This document shows, piece by piece, positions 54,618 through 61,139 of a stretch of 64,000 nucleotides of DNA. The DNA comes from Butyrivibrio sp. (GTDB taxonomy: Bacteria; Bacillota; Clostridia; Lachnospirales; Lachnospiraceae): NCBI GenBank assembly GCA_023664865.1, contig JAMPEU010000013.1, positions 1 to 64,000 of the forward strand, given 5' to 3'. The stretch's first letter is position 1. The number at the start of each line of letters is the position of its first letter. The notes below the pieces were generated by a model, which saw nothing but the letters and a program-made list of their open reading frames with translations, ran no database searches and was not told the origin of the DNA. Made by a program: the position numbers and the translations under genes.

Positions 54618-54775
54618 AAATTATTACAAAATTCTAATTCCATAATTAAAATTACAACATTCATTTTCATAATTAATTAAAATTACAAAGTTCTATTTCC
54701 ATAATTAATCAAAATTACAAAGCTCTATTTTTATAATTAATTAAAATTGCAAAATTCATTTCCATAATTAAAGTT
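54618..54775. repeat. AT-rich tandem repeat, unit about 32 bp
   Basis: About four to five imperfect units built on ATAATTAATTAAAATTACAA followed by AGTTCTATTTCC. Units begin near 54642, 54670, 54702 and 54734; the first and last are shorter. It lies upstream of the lipoprotein gene and next to the family-2 palindrome. Possible roles are a regulatory or slippage-prone spacer. Confidence 0.75.
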
Positions 54776-54788
54776 TAGCCAATAACCA

Positions 54789-54874
54789 GAGTTTAGAAAT
54801 CATGAACAAAATAAGGAGCGACTTACCGCTTTTCAGGCATTGGAGCTCCGTTTTTGTTCATGATTTCTAAACTC
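54789..54874 (-). repeat. Family-2 palindromic element, copy 2 (ends YkgJ gene)
   Basis: 86 bp, arms GAGTTTAGAAATCATGAAC and GTTCATGATTTCTAAACTC, interior TACCGCTTTTCAGGCATTGG. Compared with copy 1 in the reverse sense, CTAAAT is replaced by AAATCAT with matching changes on the other arm, and GGGGCG/CCCC becomes GGAGCG/CTCC. The YkgJ stop codon TAG lies inside it. Confidence 0.9.
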
Positions 54875-55520
54875 GTCCCAGCAAATTTGTATGAAATATG
54901 CTCATCCTCTCCTCAAACTGCCCAAAAAAATCCCCCGCAGTATACAGAGTCTCATAAAAAACACGCAAAAGCTTCATATTGACCGCCTTCATCGTCTCCA
55001 TATCGTCTGAATCAAGCTCCATGCCGCTAAATTTCTCTTTTAACCCTTTACACAAACCATGCCATTTAATCAAAAATTCTTCATATTTTCCGCTATTCGC
55101 TATTCCCAGCCATTTTTTTATCTTGACTTTCGCAGCAGTCGTATTAGTACAAGCGTCTTCCAATAGAAAATATTGCAGCCTGCCTTCATCATAATTTCGC
55201 CCCAGCGGAAACAGCCTGCACAGCCCCGGACGAAACGCATGTATGGCGCATCTTCCCTTCCCATTTAAAAAACCGCAACATTCCAAAGAACCCTGCATTT
55301 TTATATTCGGCAGAATCAATCCGTCATTTATACTAAGCTCTATCAACTCTTTTTCCTGTAAAAGCCCGGCAAAGCTACTGCCAAGATTGCACTCTAACTG
55401 CCATATGTCATATGGATCAAGCACTATCGACTGCCCCATCCCCCTACAACACTCAGAACAGCCCTTGCAGTCATTACACCCCGCCTTTACCATGTCGTTT
55501 AAATTATATAATCCATCCAT
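54867..55520 (-). CDS. YkgJ family cysteine cluster protein
   Basis: A 217-residue protein with the YkgJ-type cysteine pattern: CNDCKGCSECCRGMG (residues about 15-29), LECCGFLNGKGRCAIHAFRPGLCRLFPLG (about 81-108). These cysteines likely bind a zinc or iron-sulfur centre; the function is unknown. The last codons (GRV and TAG) lie inside the family-2 palindrome, so the C-terminus has been set by that element and may be truncated. No clear ribosome binding site precedes the ATG. Confidence 0.85.
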   Translation of the reverse strand: MDGLYNLNDMVKAGCNDCKGCSECCRGMGQSIVLDPYDIWQLECNLGSSFAGLLQEKELIELSINDGLILPNIKMQGSLECCGFLNGKGRCAIHAFRPGLCRLFPLGRNYDEGRLQYFLLEDACTNTTAAKVKIKKWLGIANSGKYEEFLIKWHGLCKGLKEKFSGMELDSDDMETMKAVNMKLLRVFYETLYTAGDFFGQFEERMSIFHTNLLGRV

Positions 55521-55607
55521 CGTGACTTCATTTTACTACATATTATCAATACAGTAAATGATTTTTATTCATATAATTATTATACAAGTAACAGTTCACC
55601 TCCAGAT

Positions 55608-55755
55608 GGCATGGACGCTTATGTTTCTCTGAGTGGTCCTTAAAAAACACCGGTCCTTAGTGAAAAAGCTGCTTTTTAGCTTTTGAACTTAGTACCGTTG
55701 TGTTTTTTACGGAGCGAGAGCGTGCCACTCTGAGAAACATAAGCGTTCATGCTGC
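55608..55755 (+). repeat. Family-1 palindromic element, copy K
   Basis: The outer arms GGCATGGACGCTTATGTTTC and GAAACATAAGCGTTCATGC pair. The core is AAAAACACCGGTCCTTAG and CTTAGTACCGTTGTG with the apex AAAAAGCTGCTTTTTAGCTTTT. The bulge GGAGCGAGAGCGTGCC is on the right. The core CGC/GCG pair is changed to CAC/GTG on both sides. Confidence 0.92.
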
Positions 55756-55767
55756 CTAAGAACTAAA

Positions 55768-56388
55768 CTATTCCACAATCCTTCCATCCTTCATTTTATA
55801 CACAACATCACAGAGCGAATTAATATCCTCCTTATAATGAGACGCAACCAGAATCAATTTCCCGCGTTTCTTCTCTTCAATAATGCGCTCCCTCGCGTTA
55901 GCTACGGAGCCTTCGTCCAAAGCGCTGAGCGGCTCGTCCAGAATCAGAATTGCCGGATCTTCCATAAAAGCCATCGACAATGCAAGCTTCTGCTTCATTC
56001 CAAGTGAATATTTTCCTACCGTTTTCTTCTCATTCGGATCTAAACCGAACATTTCCAGCGTTTCGCGTATACGCGCGCCGTCAGCTTTCTTATTATATTC
56101 CGCAATTACGGCAAGATTCTTATAGGCGGTATAATACGGTATGTACTCAGGCCGCTCAATAATGAACCCTACATCTTGAAGAAGGTCTGTCAGCTCATTT
56201 CCATCTATGGTGATTGTTCCGGACGTTTTCTTCATAAGCCCCAGCAGGACTTTAAATAATACGGTCTTGCCCGCTCCGTTATCGCCCACAAAACCATAAA
56301 TATTTCCCGAATCAAGCGTCAGATTTATATCTTTTATAAGTTCTGCTCCCTTTACTGTCTTAGTAACATTATTCATCTTGATCTGCAT
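55768..56388 (-). CDS. ABC transporter ATP-binding protein
   Basis: A 206-residue ATPase of the ABC-2 exporter type. Walker A GDNGAGKT lies near residue 36, the signature is YSLGMKQKLALS near residue 124, Walker B is AILILDEPLSALDE, and the H-loop is VASHYKEDI. It is short, without the C-terminal extension of drug exporters. ATG 56388 has GGGGG nine bases upstream and overlaps the end of the permease gene by 20 bp. It is the last gene of a three-gene operon with two membrane proteins. Confidence 0.93.
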   Translation of the reverse strand: MQIKMNNVTKTVKGAELIKDINLTLDSGNIYGFVGDNGAGKTVLFKVLLGLMKKTSGTITIDGNELTDLLQDVGFIIERPEYIPYYTAYKNLAVIAEYNKKADGARIRETLEMFGLDPNEKKTVGKYSLGMKQKLALSMAFMEDPAILILDEPLSALDEGSVANARERIIEEKKRGKLILVASHYKEDINSLCDVVYKMKDGRIVE

Positions 56389-57277
56389 TTCCCAAATCCC
56401 CCTTCTTATAGTAAATCCATACTCCAATCCCCGTTATGATACACAAGGCAAGGCCCGAAAGAATACCGTACCATATCCAGTAGTTAAAGTCGTCACTTAT
56501 ATCCCTAAATGAAAACAAAGGAATGATGGTAAGCTTATAAACATCTATATGATCCCTCTGCACAAGCTGCAATGCCCGGTCATAGAATACAATTCTGCAG
56601 TAGTCAAAATCATAATAAAGAAAGACTGCCACTGCCAAAAGGAAGACAATAACGCCCACCCCATATTTAGTCTTCTTCGTCAGGAGCGTTATAAGGCCAG
56701 AAAGCAATCCTAAGAAAATAAAGCCAAGCGTGCTGCGCAGCAAAACTAAAATAACCGCCGCTAAAACGGGATACTCCATAAAGCCATCAGCCAGCATAAT
56801 CATGCCCATGTGCTGCCCTCCAACTTTCAGCTGCTTAAACATTATGCTAAGATATGCAGGCCACTCAAGTGAAAAATCATGAATCCGTATGCCTGACATA
56901 AGGACTGTCAGGAACACAAACCACGCCACATAAAGCATAGAGAATGCAATAATACGCATAAGCGCTGAGACCGCCGCCTTCTTTCTTGAAATGCAGTGCA
57001 TAACTGCCTGTTTTTCCAAATATTCGTCCCGCACGATGTCCGGTATTAATAAAATATATCCTACAATAAGAATATCCACATAAAAATACAAATAATTGAA
57101 TGTCTCAAGCAGGACAACCGCAACAGTAGTCTGGTCTCCGCCGCGGAACTGGCTTGAATACCCAATGACGTTGCTCATTTGTTCTAACACAGCAGGAATA
57201 AAAAGAAACGTAATCATTAACATCTTGATTCGCACAGCCGGTTTGCGCAGCAAAGCTGCAATCTGACTCCTAATCAT
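56369..57277 (-). CDS. ABC transporter membrane protein (ABC-2 type)
   Basis: A 302-residue protein with about six hydrophobic segments: MLMITFLFIPAVLEQM, FYVDILIVGYILLI, MLYVAWFVFLTVLM, AVILVLLRSTLGFIFLGLLSG, GVGVIVFLLAVAVFLYY and YGILSGLALCIITGIGVWIYY. There is no family motif beyond the ABC-2-like layout. I chose ATG 57277 with GGGGG eight bases upstream. It overlaps the next gene's start and the previous gene's end, so all three genes are translated together. The cargo is unknown. Confidence 0.8.
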   Translation of the reverse strand: MIRSQIAALLRKPAVRIKMLMITFLFIPAVLEQMSNVIGYSSQFRGGDQTTVAVVLLETFNYLYFYVDILIVGYILLIPDIVRDEYLEKQAVMHCISRKKAAVSALMRIIAFSMLYVAWFVFLTVLMSGIRIHDFSLEWPAYLSIMFKQLKVGGQHMGMIMLADGFMEYPVLAAVILVLLRSTLGFIFLGLLSGLITLLTKKTKYGVGVIVFLLAVAVFLYYDFDYCRIVFYDRALQLVQRDHIDVYKLTIIPLFSFRDISDDFNYWIWYGILSGLALCIITGIGVWIYYKKGDLGNADQDE

Positions 57278-58199
57278 CTGCATTTCCCCCTTCCATATAC
57301 AGATTCTTCGCCCTTCTTTGCAAAATCTTTGCCAGATTAATGAGCAGGACTATCAGGAATATTAATAACGCATAATGATATAGGTTGCCATATGAAGAAT
57401 TACCCATTTCAGAGCGGAATGTAAACTTATTAAGAAACATAGACACATAGGAATCTGTACCAAACAGGCATCTTAGCATATAAAGCGCCTTATCTTCTAT
57501 AATAAAATAAAGAATCGGAACTGCCGTCATAAGCACCCTGTTATCTGAAAAGAATGCTATTACAGACGCCATAAGACCAAAAAGTACCCCTTCGATAAAA
57601 TATTTAATGCCGCCGACAAACCACCATGCCCACGGGTTATGAACCGCAGCTACCACATTATGATATCCCCAGCCGATAGTGTGATTATCCAAGAAATCAG
57701 TATATTGTGAATAATATTCCGCAGCCTCTTTAAAGAAAGGATTGTATGTAGTAAGCAAAACTGCAAGCAGACATATAGACGCCAATAACAGCGCCCCTAA
57801 TACTCCGCTTAAGATAGCGCTGGCAGCGAGTTTACACCAATAATATCTTGAAAATCCGACTCTCTGCGTCTGCTGTATATAATATCCGTTTCTCTTATCG
57901 TCCATAATAGTATAAGCATAAGCCAGCGAACCGATAAACGGAAAGAAATTGTGGAACAACTGCATACTGGTTATATTCTGAATTTCCAACTGCGGAGTAA
58001 ACGTCGGTCCATGCAATGCTTCATAAACCAGTCCTTTAAAGCCGTAATAATAAACGGTCAGCGGCCAAATGTACCGCAATACCATATGCAGTATAAATAC
58101 AAGCGAAAAAATACCGAGTACCGACCAAAACCTTTTGTTTGACAGTCCCCGCTTTAAGTCTAAATATAAATCGTATAGTATGGATTTTGATTTCGTCAT
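57270..58199 (-). CDS. ABC transporter membrane protein
   Basis: A 309-residue protein with about six hydrophobic segments (FWSVLGIFSLVFILHMVLRY, LFHNFFPFIGSLAYAYTIM, SAILSGVLGALLLASICLLAVLL and later ones). It carries YIQQTQRVGFSRYYWCKL between helices, a layout shared with ABC-2 permeases. ATG 58199 has AAGGAG nine bases upstream. It is the first gene of the three-gene ABC operon ending at 55768. The substrate cannot be inferred. Confidence 0.8.
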   Translation of the reverse strand: MTKSKSILYDLYLDLKRGLSNKRFWSVLGIFSLVFILHMVLRYIWPLTVYYYGFKGLVYEALHGPTFTPQLEIQNITSMQLFHNFFPFIGSLAYAYTIMDDKRNGYYIQQTQRVGFSRYYWCKLAASAILSGVLGALLLASICLLAVLLTTYNPFFKEAAEYYSQYTDFLDNHTIGWGYHNVVAAVHNPWAWWFVGGIKYFIEGVLFGLMASVIAFFSDNRVLMTAVPILYFIIEDKALYMLRCLFGTDSYVSMFLNKFTFRSEMGNSSYGNLYHYALLIFLIVLLINLAKILQRRAKNLYMEGGNADD

Positions 58200-58381
58200 A
58201 TGTGTTTGCTCCTTAAACAGCGCCAACAGGATTATCCTATGGCGCTGATTGTGTTATTATAGTCCGCTAATGCCTTTAATATACAGCAATGTTTAAGCAT
58301 TTTACAAGTGGCAAAACCATGACAAATTAATGTCAATTCAGTGCCAATATGTATAAATATCAAATTGCTATTATGTATCTT

Positions 58382-58480
58382 TTATATAAAAATTTTATAT
58401 TCCTCTGCATATTTATCATTCTGAGTCGCATCAATAATTTTGTCAAGTATTTCTTTCTTGGCTTTCAGTTCCCACAGAGT
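58382..58480 (-). pseudogene. Short C-terminal gene remnant
   Basis: The minus strand encodes WELKAKKEILDKIIDATQND followed by KYAEEYKIFI and TAA, with an in-frame stop just upstream and no start. The charged, helical composition looks like real protein; I do not recognise the family. Confidence 0.3.
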
Positions 58481-58650
58481 TTAGTCACAATGGACGCATA
58501 ATCTATACACTAATATATTTTACATTTTCATTTTACTACATTGTTGTAATACTGTGAAGTATTTATTTTGCCGCCTATTTGATTTAGTTTGCTGCAATTA
58601 TTTTATAAAAATCAGTATTCAGCGCACATCTTATATATTAAAATAAAAAA

Positions 58651-58690
58651 GCAAAAAGCTCCCGAATTGCAGATGCGCAATTCGAGAGCC
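58651..58690 (-). terminator. Intrinsic terminator after the secreted repeat protein
   Basis: On the minus strand GGCTCTCGAATTG pairs with CAATTCGGGAGC around CGCATCTG, followed by TTTTTGCTTTTTT. It is a strong stem about 30 bp after the stop at 58722. Confidence 0.85.
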
Positions 58691-58721
58691 GTCTATTATG
58701 TTAATTGTTGATTTGCATTAA

Positions 58722-59642
58722 CTATTCTTTTGCCTTTCCACATACCGAACATGCCTCATCAGTTCCGTCTGTGTTATGATTTTCGGTGGCATTACACTCA
58801 GAGCATTCATGAGCAGTATCGTTTCCCTCAGTCCACTTATGTTCCTCTGTTTCTCCACACTTTGTACACTTATGACCATTATCCGACTCCTCCCACTCAT
58901 GCGTACACGAAGCTGGAGGTGTATCTACCGTTCCCGAACCTGAACTGGAACTCGAATCCGAACTTGAACTAGAACTGGAACTGGAACTTGAAGAAGTAAC
59001 AGCCTCTTCTTCATCATCATCGTCATCGTCCGACGGTACCACTTCCGGCTTGCTTGCTGCTACAATCGTTGTTTCTACTGCTTCAACGAATGAATCCTGA
59101 ACCTGTACTAATGCTTCCTGCACTGCAGGTTCATCTCCTAAAGTGCCTTCCATAATTGCCAATATCGCCGCCGAACCCGGAACAACTTCCGCCCCGACGC
59201 TCTCAAGCGCATTTGTCATAGCCGCTTTTAAGCTTGCAACAGTTGAAAGCCTCATATCCTCTGATGCCTTCCTGCTCTCAAGTATTCCATATGCTACATA
59301 GTGTTGGAATAAAACATCGGGATCATTTCCGAACGCTTCAACTACGTCGGGATATAAAGCCGCATACTCTTCCGCATTAAAGAGCTTGCGCAGCCTTGCC
59401 TCTACATCAGTGCTGTTAGACATACGGCCTTCGGCTTTTCCAACCATTTCATAATGCTGTTCCAGAACCTCCGGTGAATCGCCCAATTCAGCGACTACAT
59501 CAGGATTCTGCTCTGCATACCATACCGGGTCAAACGCTGCCGCATTGCTGGTTATGCCTGCCCCAAAGAATATACATGCCGCAATCCCAATAACAGCGAT
59601 GCCCCTTACTGCTTTAAATGTTGATTTCGTAAATTTTGTCAT
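58722..59642 (-). CDS. Secreted repeat protein with Ser linker and CxxC repeats
   Basis: A 306-residue exported protein. A signal peptide (residues about 1-35, IAVIGIAACIFFGAGITSNAAA) is followed by two related segments, FDPVWYAEQNPDVVAELG (about 37-54) and FNAEEYAALYPDVVEAFG (about 88-105). Such FDxxYYxxxNPDV units occur in Firmicute surface proteins. Next come a helical region, an Asp/Glu run, a Ser-rich linker near residues 215-240, and three CxxC units each after a His-Glu-Trp-type stretch (CTHEWEESDNGHKCTKCGE, CSECNATENH, CSVCGKAKE), which look like zinc ribbons. GGAGG precedes the ATG. Function unknown; no sorting motif is seen. Confidence 0.8.
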   Translation of the reverse strand: MTKFTKSTFKAVRGIAVIGIAACIFFGAGITSNAAAFDPVWYAEQNPDVVAELGDSPEVLEQHYEMVGKAEGRMSNSTDVEARLRKLFNAEEYAALYPDVVEAFGNDPDVLFQHYVAYGILESRKASEDMRLSTVASLKAAMTNALESVGAEVVPGSAAILAIMEGTLGDEPAVQEALVQVQDSFVEAVETTIVAASKPEVVPSDDDDDDEEEAVTSSSSSSSSSSSSDSSSSSGSGTVDTPPASCTHEWEESDNGHKCTKCGETEEHKWTEGNDTAHECSECNATENHNTDGTDEACSVCGKAKE

Positions 59643-59841
59643 TTTTCTTCCTCCTGCTTTTATTTTCGCTATATATTGTGTAGCTGATTTATATTTTAGT
59701 CCAGCCCCCCCCGCAGAGTCAATGGTAAAAATACATAAAAAACTACGACGCGTATGTAATAATTACCCAAAATATTACGAAACGTAATAAACTTGCTTAA
59801 ATGTAAAAGCTCCATATTTTAAGGCTCCTTGCATATAAAAA

Positions 59842-59868
59842 ATGCCGCAACCATCAAAGTTACGGCAC
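59842..59868 (-). terminator. Intrinsic terminator after RNase H gene
   Basis: On the minus strand GTGCCGTAAC pairs with TTGCGGCAT, followed by TTTTTTAT. It begins three bases after the stop. Confidence 0.8.
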
Positions 59869-59870
59869 TT

Positions 59871-60545
59871 TCAAGTATTCACCCTTTTAATTTCAGGTAT
59901 TCCGTCTGCATCCGTCAAAGCGGCTTTCGCCAATTTGTCAACTTCTTCATTATATTTATTTCCGGTATGCGCTGCTACCTTCTGAAAGGTAATTTCAATC
60001 TTCTTGGCACAGTCTTTCATAAAATCCGCATATTTCTTAGTCAAATCATTTTTTGCTTTCCATTTGCCCATAGCCCACATTTCTATTCCACTATAATCAT
60101 AACAAAGCTTTATGGAAGAATAGCCGTTTTTAATACTCCATTTCGTTGCAAACATAGCCCCCAGCATTTCGCCTGTGACATTTCTTAAGGCAATGGACTC
60201 AGGATTATCACCATTTCCGGATTCACGGATAATCCCGCCATTTGGCAGAAGCATGATGCAGCCAAACGAGTACCTGCCGATTTGTTCATCAAAACTGCCG
60301 TCTACATATGCTGTAACTTGATTCTCCTTTAATTCATACGAATCAAGCACAGAAATATCATTGGTAAATATATCGCTATCTCCGCTTCTTTCCCCAGCCA
60401 AATATGCCCAAGCCTCTTCCTTTGTTGCAAAGCCTTTGTACTCTGCATTAGGATAGCCTTCTACCACCGCCTTGCACTCTTCCCATGTTTCAAATATTCC
60501 TTCTGCCTTTCCCTTTCGTACAGCATATACATTCTTTTTAGCCAT
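59871..60545 (-). CDS. Viroplasmin/RNase H family protein
   Basis: A 224-residue ribonuclease H with an N-terminal viroplasmin (Caulimovirus VI-type) domain that binds RNA/DNA hybrids: VYAVRKGKAEGIFETWEECKAVVEGYPNAEYKGFATKEEAWAYL (residues about 5-49, a match to the family's VGRxxGI(Y/F)xxWxEC pattern). The RNase H domain has catalytic Asp in AYVDGSFDEQ near residue 82, Glu in GEMLGAMFA, Asp in YDYSGIEMW, and a final acidic residue near NEEVDKLAKAAL. GGAG lies five bases upstream. It follows the HAD gene by 19 bp, so co-transcription is likely. Confidence 0.9.
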   Translation of the reverse strand: MAKKNVYAVRKGKAEGIFETWEECKAVVEGYPNAEYKGFATKEEAWAYLAGERSGDSDIFTNDISVLDSYELKENQVTAYVDGSFDEQIGRYSFGCIMLLPNGGIIRESGNGDNPESIALRNVTGEMLGAMFATKWSIKNGYSSIKLCYDYSGIEMWAMGKWKAKNDLTKKYADFMKDCAKKIEITFQKVAAHTGNKYNEEVDKLAKAALTDADGIPEIKRVNT

Positions 60546-60564
60546 AATTTCTCCAACTGAATTT

Positions 60565-61059
60565 CTAATTTAACAAATTTTCTGCTTTTTCTATGTCCTC
60601 AACGGTCAAGCCTATAGTTGAGTCGGGCTTTACCTGGTGCTGTTCTACCTGAGCATTATGTAAATCCAAATCATCAAGCACTACCCACTTGCTGACATCT
60701 TTATGTGCCTTTAACCAATAAAGAATCTCGTCAGCCTTCACCATGCTAAACTTCTTTGTTTTTCTGATTTCTTCCGTAGTCAAATCAGGCGTTACTCCAT
60801 CTATGCACAAACCTTCCCTGTCTAATAGTTCAAGCAGTCTCTGCGTTTCTACACGGAGCGGTTTTAACTCAGAATCAAACCATGTACGCCATCCTGAGTG
60901 AAGAATTATTTTTGCATTTGTTCTTTTTACTAAAAGCGCCAGCAATTTGATTTTTTCTTCATCAATCAACGTGCCATCGCTGATTTCCCTCTGATGACCG
61001 ACATTCCAAAAGTTAGAATTAAGTACACCATCTATATCTAAAAATAAAACTTTTATCAT
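60565..61059 (-). CDS. HAD-superfamily protein (Swiss-Army-Knife RNA-repair HAD type)
   Basis: A 164-residue HAD phosphatase-like protein. The nucleophile motif is LFLDIDGVLNS (DxD at residues about 8-10), motif II is IILHSGWRTW (Ser/Trp-Arg), and motif IV is WVVLDDLDLH. This arrangement, with LDIDGVLN and SxWR, matches the HAD domains found in Swiss-Army-Knife RNA repair proteins; free-standing forms are of unknown function. ATG 61059 has AGGAAG eight bases upstream. It lies between the SIR2-TPR gene (80 bp) and RNase H (19 bp), all on the same strand. Confidence 0.82.
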   Translation of the reverse strand: MIKVLFLDIDGVLNSNFWNVGHQREISDGTLIDEEKIKLLALLVKRTNAKIILHSGWRTWFDSELKPLRVETQRLLELLDREGLCIDGVTPDLTTEEIRKTKKFSMVKADEILYWLKAHKDVSKWVVLDDLDLHNAQVEQHQVKPDSTIGLTVEDIEKAENLLN

Positions 61060-61139
61060 CGTAATTCTTCCTATAAATATTAGCAAGCTGTGCTATGGTA
61101 CACATAATGATCACCTTCTATTTCCATTAAAATAAGAAA

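Larger units (their letters stand above)
58200..58721. other. AT-rich gene-free stretch with a coding remnant
   Basis: This 522-bp gap is very AT-rich. It holds the upstream region of the ABC operon, a short minus-strand coding remnant (58382-58480) and the terminator of the next gene. Confidence 0.6.
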
